Assembly: GCA_964352775.1 (NCBI GenBank)
Contig: CAYGTK010000003.1
Coordinates: 5,360-69,359, forward strand
Origin: CAYGTK01 sp964352775
Lineage (GTDB): Bacteria; Bacteroidota; Bacteroidia; Chitinophagales; CAIOSU01
DNA length: 64,000 bases
Direction of reading: 5' to 3'
The notes beneath the pieces were generated by a model that ran no database searches, was not told the origin of the DNA, and saw only the letters and a list, made by a program, of their open reading frames with translations. Each line of letters opens with the position of its first letter. Position 1 is the stretch's first letter. The position numbers and the translations under genes are program-made. Positions 44,552 to 52,428 of the stretch are shown here, piece by piece.

Positions 44552-45085
44552 CTAATTGGATAATTGGCTAATTAGCCCCCTCAAACTCCCCTCCAACTCA
44601 GGTCCAAAGCTCTTATCAATAAAAAACCCGTAGATGCGTAAGAGGGGGTTGTTGCCCAGGTCGCCCTCAATGATGGAGAATACTTTAGTACCGCCGTTTT
44701 GTAGGTATTCCAGCTTTATTTCACCGTTTATCAGTAGTCCGCTATTAGCGGCTTGCATGGTGTACTTTACTCCGCCTGCTGGTTCTATACGGAACATCTT
44801 TACTGTGCCCGATCCTGTTTCTTGTCCTTTCCAGCTATAGGTCTGGTCGGGCAGGCCTGCTTCACCTGTTATGGTTATATCGGCTTGGTCGGTAGAAAAT
44901 TTCCAGGGCGACCAGTTTTGCCAAGTACTAATATCTTGAACAATAGCCGCTACTTGTTCGGGTGCAGCATCGGTTTTAATGGTGCGCACCACCCTATACT
45001 CATTAGGTAACAGCAGGGTGACGAGAAACAGCAGGGTGAACACCCCACCAATTACCATAACTACTATGCCCCACTTTTTGCTCAT
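44552..45085 (-). CDS. SRPBCC-fold protein with N-terminal membrane segment
   Basis: 177 residues. A TM segment at about 6-27 (GIVVMVIGGVFTLLFLVTLLL) is followed by a START/SRPBCC-like domain (NEYRVVRTIKTDAAPEQVAAIV, STWQNWSPWKF, GSGTVKMFRIEPAGGVKYTM). This type often carries a ligand-binding cavity; a lipid or polyketide-like ligand is possible but not shown. It starts at the stop of uvrA (1-bp overlap), so it is co-transcribed with it. Confidence 0.75.
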   Translation of the reverse strand: MSKKWGIVVMVIGGVFTLLFLVTLLLPNEYRVVRTIKTDAAPEQVAAIVQDISTWQNWSPWKFSTDQADITITGEAGLPDQTYSWKGQETGSGTVKMFRIEPAGGVKYTMQAANSGLLINGEIKLEYLQNGGTKVFSIIEGDLGNNPLLRIYGFFIDKSFGPELEGSLRGLISQLSN

Positions 45086-47907
45086 TACAACTTGTCTTTC
45101 AGGTATTGCCCCGTGTAACTGTTCTCTACTTCTGCAAGTGCTTCGGGTGTACCTTGAAAGATGAGGTGACCACCATCTTTACCACCTTCAGGGCCAAGGT
45201 CTATTGCCCAGTCAGCACTTTTTATAACTTCCATATTGTGCTCTATTACCACTACGCTGTGGCCCTTTTCTATCAAGGCGTTGAACGACTTCAAGAGCTT
45301 ACTAATGTCGTGAAAGTGGAGGCCTGTGGTAGGCTCATCGAACACGAACAATACGTGGCCCGTGCTTTTGCCTTTACCTAGGTACGAGGCCAGTTTTACC
45401 CGCTGTGCCTCACCACCTGATAGGGTACTGCTGCTTTGCCCCAGCTTAATGTAGCCCAAACCTACATCTGCTAGTGGCTGTAAGCTGTTGGCTATTTTCT
45501 TTTCATCGGCAAAGAACTCGATGGCTTCTTCTACGGTCATTTCCAGTACATCGAAAATGTGTTTGCCGTCGTATTTCACATCTAGTACTTCATCCTTAAA
45601 TCGACTGCCTTGGCAGGTTTCGCATACCAAGTGCACATCAGCTAAAAACTGCATTTCTACAATAGTTTCCCCCTCGCCTTGGCAGGTTTCGCAGCGTCCA
45701 CCATCTACATTGAATGAGAAGTGCTTCGTTTTAAAGCCATTTATTTTAGAAGCTTGTTGATCGGCATACAGCTCACGGATTGTATCGTAAGCCTTAATGT
45801 AGGTAACAGGATTGCTTCGCGATGATTTGCCAATAGGGTTCTGGTCTATCATTTCCACTTGAGTCAGTTGGTCTATATCGCCCAGTAGTTCTTCAAAGCT
45901 TCCTGGTTTATCGCCCATGTTGTTCAGGTGACGACTTAATGCTGGGTACAATATCTTTTTCACCAGCGTGGTTTTCCCTGATCCTGATACGCCCGTAACC
46001 ACAGTTAAGGTATTCAGTGGGAAGGTGGCGCTCACGTCTTTCAAGTTGTGCTGACTAGCACCCGTTATCTCAATTTTATGCAGGGCCTTTCTTCGCTGTT
46101 TAGGTACTTCTACCGTTAATTCTTCCCGAAGGTATTTCGCCGTAAGGCTTTCTTTGGACACATAAGCATCGGCTATAGGCCCCTGAAAAATAACATGACC
46201 ACCCAAGTGGCCTGCCAATGGACCCATATCTACCAAGTGATCGGCTGCGCGAATTACTTCTTCTTCGTGTTCTACCACCACTACAGTGTTACCCAAATCG
46301 CGGAGAGATTCTAATACGGTCAGTAATCGGCCAGTATCTCTAGGGTGTAATCCTACGCTAGGCTCATCTAGTATATATAAAGAGTCGGTCAGGTTGCTAC
46401 CAAGGGTTCTTGTTAAGTTAATGCGTTGGGTCTCTCCACCAGATAAGGTGCTCGATAAGCGATTAAGCGCAAGGTAAGTTAGCCCTACACGGTACATCAA
46501 CTCTAGTCGGGTATTTATCTCTACCAATATGCGACGAGCTATTTGGGTATCGTGCGCATCTAGTTCAAGGTTTTCAAAAAATTCTTTTACTTCTGAAACA
46601 GGTATTAATACCAGTTCGGATATAGACTTGCCTGCTACTTTTACATAGTTGCTATCCTTCCGTAAGCGAGAACCCTTACATTCATCACAAGAGGTACGCC
46701 CACGATAGCGCGATAGCAGCACACGATACTGAATTTTATAGGCGTTACTTTCCAAGTATTTAAAGAAGTCGTTCAGCCCATCAAAGTATTTGTTGCCTGT
46801 CCACAGTAGGTCTTTCTCTTCTTGGGTCAGGTACTTATAAGAACGGTGAATAGGGAAATCGAACTTTATCGCATTGCGGGTCAGCTTTTCCAGCCATATC
46901 TTCATCTTCTCGCCCCGCCAAGGCGCAACGGCCCCTTCGTAAACGGACATACTTTTATCTGGAATCACCAAGTCGTCGTCAATACCTATTATAGTACCGA
47001 AGCCTTCACACTTTTTACATGCCCCGAATGGACTGTTGAAATTGAAGAAGTGCGGGTTAGGCTCGTCAAAGCGCATACCATCTAACTCGAACAAGCTAGA
47101 AAAAGTAATACGCTCGCCACCCTCGACAGCCAACGTACATCTACCCTTACCTTCAAAAAAGGCTATTTGGGTAGAATCAGCTATTCGTGAGCGGGTCTCT
47201 TCAGAACCGTCTACTTTCAGGCGATCTATCAATAATTCTGCATCCGTAGCCTTGTCTAGCTTGCGCAGCATGGGCTTGTTCTCTAGTACCTCGTCTATCT
47301 TCAGCACTTCGTCTTTCCAAAACAGTCGGGCAAAGCCGTTCTGCTTCAGCAGTTGTAGCAACTTATCTATTTTGATGCCCTCGCGCTTTATTAATGGAGT
47401 AAGCACCTGCACACGGGTTCCTTCTTCTAAAGCCAAAAAGTAGTTCACCACATCGGTCACCTCGTGCTTGCGCACTTGCTGACCACTAACGGGGGAGTAG
47501 GTTTTACCAATGCGGGCATATAATAAACGTAAGTAATCGTATATCTCCGTTAGTGAACCTACCGTACTTCTGCTGGTTCGGGTGGTTACCTTCTGCTCAA
47601 TGGCAATGGCTGGGCTTATGCCTTTTATATAGTCTACATCGGGCTTGTCCATCCTGTTCAAGAACTGGCGGGCATACGATGATAAGCTTTCTACATACCT
47701 GCGCTGCCCTTCAGCATACAGGGTATTCATAGTGAGCGACGACTTGCCTGAACCCGACACCCCCGATACCACCACCAACTGATTACGTGGAATGGCCACA
47801 TTCACGTTCTGTAGGTTGTGTACTCTGGCACCCTTTATGATAATGTACTGCTTAGGGTCCTTCTCTAGAATGTCGTCCATTTCGGTCTTCTCGGTAGCGA
47901 TGCTCAT
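45085..47907 (-). CDS. uvrA: Excinuclease ABC subunit A
   Basis: 940 residues. Two ABC ATPase modules: Walker A GVSGSGKSSL (about 49-58) and GVSGSGKTTL (about 645-655); signature motifs LSGGETQRINL and LSGGEAQRVKLA. Zinc modules contain C-x2-C pairs (CKKCEG, CDECKGSR, CETCQGEG, CETCQGSR). UvrA scans for bulky DNA lesions and loads UvrB. A TAAATTTG box begins 12 nt before its ATG, with two direct repeats farther upstream that may be an operator. The SRPBCC gene follows with a 1-bp overlap. Confidence 0.98.
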   Translation of the reverse strand: MSIATEKTEMDDILEKDPKQYIIIKGARVHNLQNVNVAIPRNQLVVVSGVSGSGKSSLTMNTLYAEGQRRYVESLSSYARQFLNRMDKPDVDYIKGISPAIAIEQKVTTRTSRSTVGSLTEIYDYLRLLYARIGKTYSPVSGQQVRKHEVTDVVNYFLALEEGTRVQVLTPLIKREGIKIDKLLQLLKQNGFARLFWKDEVLKIDEVLENKPMLRKLDKATDAELLIDRLKVDGSEETRSRIADSTQIAFFEGKGRCTLAVEGGERITFSSLFELDGMRFDEPNPHFFNFNSPFGACKKCEGFGTIIGIDDDLVIPDKSMSVYEGAVAPWRGEKMKIWLEKLTRNAIKFDFPIHRSYKYLTQEEKDLLWTGNKYFDGLNDFFKYLESNAYKIQYRVLLSRYRGRTSCDECKGSRLRKDSNYVKVAGKSISELVLIPVSEVKEFFENLELDAHDTQIARRILVEINTRLELMYRVGLTYLALNRLSSTLSGGETQRINLTRTLGSNLTDSLYILDEPSVGLHPRDTGRLLTVLESLRDLGNTVVVVEHEEEVIRAADHLVDMGPLAGHLGGHVIFQGPIADAYVSKESLTAKYLREELTVEVPKQRRKALHKIEITGASQHNLKDVSATFPLNTLTVVTGVSGSGKTTLVKKILYPALSRHLNNMGDKPGSFEELLGDIDQLTQVEMIDQNPIGKSSRSNPVTYIKAYDTIRELYADQQASKINGFKTKHFSFNVDGGRCETCQGEGETIVEMQFLADVHLVCETCQGSRFKDEVLDVKYDGKHIFDVLEMTVEEAIEFFADEKKIANSLQPLADVGLGYIKLGQSSSTLSGGEAQRVKLASYLGKGKSTGHVLFVFDEPTTGLHFHDISKLLKSFNALIEKGHSVVVIEHNMEVIKSADWAIDLGPEGGKDGGHLIFQGTPEALAEVENSYTGQYLKDKL

Positions 47908-47911
47908 AATG

Positions 47912-47919
47912 CAAATTTA
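47912..47919 (-). promoter_or_regulatory. -7 box TAAATTTG just upstream of uvrA
   Basis: On the minus strand TAAATTTG ends 4 nt before the uvrA ATG. If transcription starts at the usual distance, the mRNA would begin at or near the AUG, i.e. be leaderless. Confidence 0.5.
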
Positions 47920-47930
47920 GTGTACAGTGC

Positions 47931-47972
47931 CTGTATCTTTTTTAGAACAATAGACTGTACAGTTTTAGAACA
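47931..47972. promoter_or_regulatory. Two direct repeats CTGTA...AGAACA upstream of uvrA
   Basis: CTGTATCTTTTTTAGAACA (47931-47949) and CTGTACAGTTTTAGAACA (47955-47972) lie between uvrA and the divergent ECF sigma gene. The first copy covers the -33 region expected for uvrA. CTGT/ACAG half-sites resemble SOS boxes in shape. A repressor operator is an inference. Confidence 0.45.
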
Positions 47973-48010
47973 GGGCTTTGAAACCCTTGCCAAATGGGAG
48001 TTTAACACTT

Positions 48011-48027
48011 TTGGCATCGTTCTTGTT
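48011..48027 (+). promoter_or_regulatory. Possible sigma-54 promoter upstream of the ECF sigma gene
   Basis: TTGGCATCGTTCTTGTT follows the YTGGCACGrNNNTTGCW pattern: GG and the downstream G of TTG are 12 bp apart as required, but the conserved GC is GT here. It would start transcription about 40-45 nt before the sigma gene ATG at 48081. Confidence 0.35.
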
Positions 48028-48080
48028 CCAAAGTTAGTGCATTCAAACGATTATTGGACGAACCTAAAAGATCTATTGTT

Positions 48081-48659
48081 ATGAACTATTCGGAACTTAC
48101 AGACAAGAAACTGGTACGGCTGTACATTGACGGCCAAGACGCAGCATTGGAAACGCTTATTGAGCGCCACAAAGAAAAGATCTTTACACAGATCATGATG
48201 TTCGTGCGCGATCGCAATCAAGCGGAAGACATTTTCCAAGACACCTTTATAAAGATCATCAAAACGCTTCGCGGCGGACGATATACTGATGAAGGTAAAT
48301 TTGGACCATGGGCTGCACGTATTGCCTATAACTTATGTGTAGATCATTTCCGTCGTTCAAAAAGAAACCCACACGTTCATGGATCGGAAGAGTTCGATAT
48401 ATTCGACGTTATCCAAATGACGGATGAGAATGTGGAAGACCGCATTACTCGTACCGAAACACATAATAAAGTACGCCGCCTGGTAAATGCCTTACCTAAA
48501 GAGCAGCGCGAGGTAGTTATCCTGCGCCACTATAGCGGAATGAGCTTTAAAGAAATAGCAGAATTGACGGGTGTAAGTATAAATACTGCCCTAGGCCGTA
48601 TGCGCTACGCTTTGATCAATATGAGGAAGTTAGTTGAAGAGAATCAAATAGCCCTATAA
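48081..48659 (+). CDS. ECF-type RNA polymerase sigma factor (second)
   Basis: 192 residues from the ATG at 48081; an in-frame TTG 27 nt upstream is less likely. Region 2: YIDGQDAALETLIERHKEKIF, NQAEDIFQDTFIKIIKTL, FGPWAARIAYNLCVDHFRR. Region 4: ALPKEQREVVILRHYSGMSF, then KEIAELTGVSINTALGRMRYAL helix-turn-helix. It is typical of group 4 sigma factors; the regulon is unknown. A cruciform-like terminator lies right after it, and a small partner gene follows 143 bp downstream. The uvrA gene is divergent with 173 bp between. Confidence 0.9.
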   Translation: MNYSELTDKKLVRLYIDGQDAALETLIERHKEKIFTQIMMFVRDRNQAEDIFQDTFIKIIKTLRGGRYTDEGKFGPWAARIAYNLCVDHFRRSKRNPHVHGSEEFDIFDVIQMTDENVEDRITRTETHNKVRRLVNALPKEQREVVILRHYSGMSFKEIAELTGVSINTALGRMRYALINMRKLVEENQIAL

Positions 48660-48709
48660 ATACTGGCATTTGAAGCACTTCTCAATTTTCGTCCAAAAAA
48701 AATTACACT

Positions 48710-48756
48710 ACCGTATACTAAATAGGATAATCATCCCGTTTTGTATACGGTTTTTT
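48710..48756 (+). terminator. Nested-hairpin terminator after the second ECF sigma gene
   Basis: ACCGTATAC (48710-48718) pairs with GTATACGGT (48743-48751), followed by TTTTTT; inside sits a smaller GGAT-aatc-ATCC hairpin. It would end or attenuate the sigma transcript before the 81-residue gene. Confidence 0.75.
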
Positions 48757-48802
48757 AATTCAGAGCACTCTAATTTATTTGTTCACCACATAAAACCACG
48801 GT

Positions 48803-49048
48803 ATGAAATACACTTTTACACAAGACGAACTTTTGCTCAAGAAGCTTTACGGCGAACTAGAGCCCACTGAGGAACAAGCATTGGACGGCTCACTAGCCAC
48901 TAACTATGCTTTGTACGAAGATTATCAATTGCTAAAAATGGGTAAAGACCTGTTGGACGGTGAAAAACCACTTGCACCAAGTCAGTCATCAATTGAGTTG
49001 ATAATGATGTACAGTGAAATGAACAAGCCTCTAGAAACTATTTGCTGA
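48803..49048 (+). CDS. Small acidic partner of the ECF sigma factor (possible anti-sigma)
   Basis: 81 residues, acidic, no TM or signal: MKYTFTQDELLLKKLYGELE, PTEEQALDGSLATNYALYED, YQLLKMGKDLLDG, then a polar tail. Short soluble proteins with a 'LYGELxPxE' start follow ECF sigma genes in several Bacteroidota. An anti-sigma role is inferred from position; no Zn motif is seen. It is separated from the sigma gene by a terminator, so it may have its own promoter. Confidence 0.65.
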   Translation: MKYTFTQDELLLKKLYGELEPTEEQALDGSLATNYALYEDYQLLKMGKDLLDGEKPLAPSQSSIELIMMYSEMNKPLETIC

Positions 49049-49094
49049 TCACTTTTAGCGACAGTCACTACATTATATAGGAGCGTGGCCCGCT

Positions 49095-49136
49095 AAAAAG
49101 CGCAGCCGAGGCCCTTGCAGCCAAGCGCATTTTTTT
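49095..49136 (+). terminator. Intrinsic terminator after the anti-sigma-like gene
   Basis: AAAAAGCGC (49095-49103) pairs with GCGC-A-TTTTT (49125 on), with an internal GGC/GCC stem and a 7-T run at the end. Confidence 0.7.
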
Positions 49137-49321
49137 AGCTTGATCTTTTGGCTTCGTTTTTCATCAAGGAAAAAGGAAGAAGAACAACGAAGCTAGATGT
49201 TAGTGTCGAAGGCATACTAAACGGAATCATATCAAACAAGTAGTCGTTTAACCAGTCAAAAATTAATTAAACAACTATTTTGCTAAACTTTTTAGTATTA
49301 TTTAGCTAAAATATTTAGATT

Positions 49322-49350
49322 AGCGTTTCCAAACCGGGAACGCTTTTTTT
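49322..49350 (+). terminator. Strong hairpin with T-run 59 nt upstream of recA
   Basis: AGCGTTTCC, loop AAACC, GGGAACGCT (9-bp stem with one G-T pair) then seven T. It would terminate something transcribed from the gap upstream (possible small RNA) or act in the leader of recA. Confidence 0.75.
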
Positions 49351-49408
49351 ATTTCCCGCATTGGAGCACATTTTTTTAAGCAGTAACTTGTAATAAAATA
49401 CCCACGCC

Positions 49409-50461
49409 ATGGCAGACGCGAACAAAGAAAAATTAAAAGCCCTACAGCTTACCGTAGATAAACTAGAAAAGACCTACGGAAAAGGGACCATTATGAAATT
49501 GGGAGATAACGTGGTAGTAGATGCCGAAGTTATCCCAACGGGAAGCCTTAGCCTTGATGTGGCTTTGGGAATTGGTGGATTGCCTACTGGGCGTATAGTA
49601 GAAATATATGGACCTGAATCATCAGGTAAAACCACTTTGGCTATACACGCCATTGCACAAGCACAAAAGAAAGGTGGCATTGCCGCTATTATTGATGCAG
49701 AGCATGCTTTTGATAAAGGATATGCCCAAGCTCTTGGGGTAGATGTAGAGAATTTGTTGATCAGTCAGCCCGATTGTGGAGAGCAAGCTTTGGACATTGC
49801 CGAGCACTTGATACGCTCTGGTGCTTTAGACATAGTAGTAATTGACTCCGTAGCAGCACTAGTGCCGCGTGGTGAGTTAGAAGGCGAAATGGGTGATAGC
49901 AAAATGGGATTGCAAGCTCGTTTGATGTCGCAAGCCCTACGTAAATTGACGGGTTCCATCAACAAATCGGGATGTATCTGCATCTTCATTAACCAGCTTC
50001 GTGAGAAGATCGGGGTGATGTTCGGTAACCCTGAAACCACTACAGGTGGTAATGCTTTGAAATTCTACTCATCAGTTCGTTTAGACATCCGCCGTATTGG
50101 GCAGATAAAAGACAAAGACCAAGTAGTGGGTAACCGCACCAAGGTGAAAGTGGTGAAAAACAAAATGGCACCGCCTTTCCGCATAGCCGAGTTCGACATT
50201 ATGTACGGCAAAGGCATCTCCAAAGCAGGAGAGATAGTTGACATAGGCGTAGAACACGATGTGGTACAAAAAAGTGGCTCGTGGTATAGTTACGACGGCA
50301 CCAAGTTAGGTCAAGGTCGCGAAGCAGTAAAAGAACTGCTACAAGACAACCCCGAACTAGCAGACGAATTAGAAGGCAAGATAAAAGCCAAAATTCACGC
50401 TATTCTACACCCTGAAAAGGTAGTGGAAGAAGTGGCAGCAGAAGTTCCTGCGGAGGCTTAA
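49409..50461 (+). CDS. recA: RecA recombinase
   Basis: 350 residues. Walker A GPESSGKTT (68-76), the mobile loops L1 (EGEMGDSKMGLQARLMSQA) and L2 (FGNPETTTGGNALKFYSS), Walker B VVIDSVAAL and core ALDIAEHLIRSGA. Normal length for RecA (E. coli 353). It forms filaments for strand exchange. No LexA gene in the window. A good terminator follows at 50485. The 5' leader carries a hairpin/T-run (49322). Confidence 0.98.
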   Translation: MADANKEKLKALQLTVDKLEKTYGKGTIMKLGDNVVVDAEVIPTGSLSLDVALGIGGLPTGRIVEIYGPESSGKTTLAIHAIAQAQKKGGIAAIIDAEHAFDKGYAQALGVDVENLLISQPDCGEQALDIAEHLIRSGALDIVVIDSVAALVPRGELEGEMGDSKMGLQARLMSQALRKLTGSINKSGCICIFINQLREKIGVMFGNPETTTGGNALKFYSSVRLDIRRIGQIKDKDQVVGNRTKVKVVKNKMAPPFRIAEFDIMYGKGISKAGEIVDIGVEHDVVQKSGSWYSYDGTKLGQGREAVKELLQDNPELADELEGKIKAKIHAILHPEKVVEEVAAEVPAEA

Positions 50462-50484
50462 TACGCTTTACTAGAATAATTTAG

Positions 50485-50517
50485 AAAGAGGAATGCCGTT
50501 TGGTGTTCCTCTTTTTT
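50485..50517 (+). terminator. Intrinsic terminator after recA
   Basis: AAAGAGGAA and TTCCTCTTT (9 bp perfect, extended by a further GCC/GGT pairing) end in a T-run; loop GTTT. Confidence 0.85.
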
Positions 50518-50536
50518 GTTTGGATCCAAGGGATAT

Positions 50537-51337
50537 TTATTGTCCCTTGGTCAATTTTTCTTGTTCATCTTCATCTGTAATTATTGTTATTTCTTCTAGC
50601 TTGTCTAGCTCGAGAAACATATTCATTGCCTCATATCCAGCATCTAGGTCAGAAATCAATGGCATAAGTTTCTTAAAAGGAATGCCTAACTCCTTCGATA
50701 AGCTTAATGTCTGTTTTATTGTTTCTATCCTTTTCTGACGAGCCTCTTCCATCTGAGGACTTAGAGCTAGTTTTCTCTCTAGTTTCTCCAATTCATCATC
50801 CGAAACATATTTTTTGAGTTTTTCAAGTTCAAATTTTTGAGTTAGGTCTCTTAACCATTTACCATCTCTATACTTACGTTTTTCAATATTCTGCTCCCTT
50901 AGTTTTATCCATAAGTCCTTGACCTGCTCAACTATTTTACCAATCCCTAATAAATCAATAGATCCAGGTGAATTATAGTTTATTCTTAAAAGCTGAAGCT
51001 GATATTGTGGTCTAAATTGCTTTGCCATTAAATTAATCATGGACACGTCAATCTCTTGAACGCCATTCCAAATAAATCTCTCCTCTAGCAATGCATTGAC
51101 AATTGATTTGCTAAAACTAGACTCCTTTATCACTTTCTTACCTAAAAAATAGTAGGGGAAGCCTTCGGAACCTTTCTCCATATCAAGAGAATTTAGGAGC
51201 AAGGAGGAGTTGTAAACTTTGTTAATAAAATCAAGGAGAATTACAATTTCATCTGGCCACCAGTTATCATTCACGCTAATTCTCAAAAACTTGGTAGAAA
51301 GGTCAACTTTACTTTTTGTGTCTATTATAAAATCCAT
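50537..51337 (-). CDS. Orphan protein of unknown function, charged C-terminal coiled coil
   Basis: 266 residues, not recognised. The N-terminal half (1-135) is mixed alpha/beta with VQEIDVSMINLMAKQFRPQY and a strand LLRINYNSPGSIDLLGIGKI; that 'R-x-N/Y-x-SPG' strand followed by a short helix and then a long charged coiled coil (150-205, REQNIEKRKYRDGKWLRDL) recalls small signalling/effector-adaptor modules in cyanobacteria and Bacteroidota, by memory only. The last 60 residues are helical (SLSKELGIPFKKLMPLISDLD). Base composition looks more AT-rich than its neighbours, and it sits between recA's terminator and a repeat mosaic, which suggests an accessory insertion. Confidence 0.6.
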   Translation of the reverse strand: MDFIIDTKSKVDLSTKFLRISVNDNWWPDEIVILLDFINKVYNSSLLLNSLDMEKGSEGFPYYFLGKKVIKESSFSKSIVNALLEERFIWNGVQEIDVSMINLMAKQFRPQYQLQLLRINYNSPGSIDLLGIGKIVEQVKDLWIKLREQNIEKRKYRDGKWLRDLTQKFELEKLKKYVSDDELEKLERKLALSPQMEEARQKRIETIKQTLSLSKELGIPFKKLMPLISDLDAGYEAMNMFLELDKLEEITIITDEDEQEKLTKGQ

Positions 51338-51489
51338 TCCTATGTATGTTAATAATCAGAGCTAAAATATGACTTAAACATCATAATTTTAATTTACCCC
51401 TCATAAAAGCATCTCTTCCAAAATAAAAACCAGAATTACATATTTAGAGACTCTCAAGAAAGCAAGATGTGCGGAACATGAAGTGTGGT

Positions 51490-51516
51490 GCGCCAGATGC
51501 TGAAACAACTTCAACA
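51490..51516 (+). repeat. Dispersed repeat, copy A
   Basis: GCGCCAGATGCTGAAACAAC followed by TTCAACA. Nearly the same as copy B at 51586, 96 bp on; the similarity extends at least 20 bp upstream of both. Confidence 0.7.
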
Positions 51517-51585
51517 GAATAGATATAGACACCTATATTGTAGGTAATCCGATAAAGGAATGACTTGCAAAACGTAAAGTATAAA

Positions 51586-51612
51586 GCGCCAGATACTGAA
51601 ACAAGTCCAGCA
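51586..51612 (+). repeat. Dispersed repeat, copy B
   Basis: GCGCCAGATACTGAAACAAG followed by TCCAGCA. Closely related to copy A (51490) and, on the opposite strand, copy C (43891). Confidence 0.7.
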
Positions 51613-51651
51613 TGACGGGTGTGGGTGGTAATTCTAAAAAAAGCGCAAGCG

Positions 51652-51692
51652 TCACCCTGAGCATGCAGCGTAGCGAAATAGTCGAAGGGTGG
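51652..51692. repeat. Palindrome TCACCCT ... AAGGGTGG
   Basis: CACCCT at 51653-51658 and AGGGTG at 51686-51691 can pair around a 27-nt loop; CACCCTGAG...GTCGAAGGGTG is a widespread bacterial interspersed palindrome. Confidence 0.6.
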
Positions 51693-51730
51693 TGTGCCGA
51701 GCGATGAACATAGTACCCTCCCCAGCACCG

Positions 51731-51753
51731 CACGCTTCGAGAGCCTCAGCGTG
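51731..51753. repeat. Palindrome CACGCT ... AGCGTG
   Basis: A 6-bp inverted repeat with the centre TTCGAGAGCCTC, also common as an interspersed element in Bacteroidota. Confidence 0.5.
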
Positions 51754-51798
51754 ACCTAGGTATTGAGCAAAATCTTGAGTTTAACTTTTAGCCTCTAC

Positions 51799-52428
51799 CT
51801 AAGCATTCATCATCATCATCCCATTCATATACTTCGAACTTTTTGTTTGGCGGAAAGGGAAATGGCCAGCTAGCTGCCCCCATTCTGGGTCGTTCTCTTC
51901 GTCGTATTTTAGTTCAATTATGGCGCCTGTCTCTTTATGGCAAGTTTCGCCAATACCGAAACCCTTTACGAACGGTCGGTATTCCAATTCCCTATCAATA
52001 GTCAAGCGAAATTTGCCATCGAAGGAGACGTAGTAGCTGCGCTTGTAGCAGTTGAATAAGCCTGGCTGTAAAAAACCTAGTGAAGCCAGCTTAGGGTATT
52101 GTAGCAAGCTGACAAAACTAGATGGGTCAAAATGATCAATAGGTATAAGTGTCTTTTTACTTAGTTCATCTTGTTTACTTTTTACTTCAAAGGTGGGTGT
52201 CTGTATAGCATTACTCTCACCATACCACCTTACTCTGAATTTACGTCGCTCTCCGCTACCCATGCCATGCAGCTGGATACTGCTAAAGCCCATATCGTCA
52301 AAATAGATGTTGTTCACCTGTCGATCTGGGTATTGCATCGTAAACCCTGCTGGGTGCTTTTCAATGCTTGCTTGTATCTGATGAAGGTCTAGCCCTTCCA
52401 CTTTATATTTCCGTTCGTAGCGCATCAT
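51799..52428 (-). CDS. VTC-domain (polyphosphate polymerase-like) protein
   Basis: 209 residues in the fold of the VTC/triphosphate-tunnel family: MRYERKYKVEGLDLHQI start, VNNIYFDDMGF, RRKFRVRWYGE, TFEVKSKQ, YKRSYYVSFDGKFRLTIDRE, and IIELKYDEEN near the end, which supply the tunnel basic and acidic residues. Bacterial VTC proteins can make or handle polyphosphate or modify proteins such as CotH partners. It overlaps DUF4956 by 4 bp (ATGA), so both form one operon. Confidence 0.85.
   Translation of the reverse strand: MMRYERKYKVEGLDLHQIQASIEKHPAGFTMQYPDRQVNNIYFDDMGFSSIQLHGMGSGERRKFRVRWYGESNAIQTPTFEVKSKQDELSKKTLIPIDHFDPSSFVSLLQYPKLASLGFLQPGLFNCYKRSYYVSFDGKFRLTIDRELEYRPFVKGFGIGETCHKETGAIIELKYDEENDPEWGQLAGHFPFRQTKSSKYMNGMMMMNA

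Larger units (their letters stand above)
49049..49408. other. 360-bp intergenic region before recA
   Basis: No ORF supported. It holds one terminator (49095-49136) for the sigma unit, an inverted repeat GCTTCGTT/AACGAAGC around 49151-49193, a very AT-rich stretch (49255-49320) and a second terminator (49322-49350) that reads toward recA but stops before it. A small RNA between the terminators is possible. Confidence 0.5.
51338..51798. other. Repeat-mosaic intergenic region
   Basis: 460 bp without a supported gene. It contains two copies of the AGATxCTGAAACAA element in an imperfect direct repeat, one CACCCT...AGGGTG palindrome and one CACGCT...AGCGTG palindrome (annotated separately). ORFs on the minus strand here are products of these repeats. 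Confidence 0.65.

Noticed and set aside
51444..51733. Minus-strand ORFs of 94 and 66 residues
   Set aside because: They are read from the interspersed repeats; the protein strings repeat the same repeat translation and have no start context.
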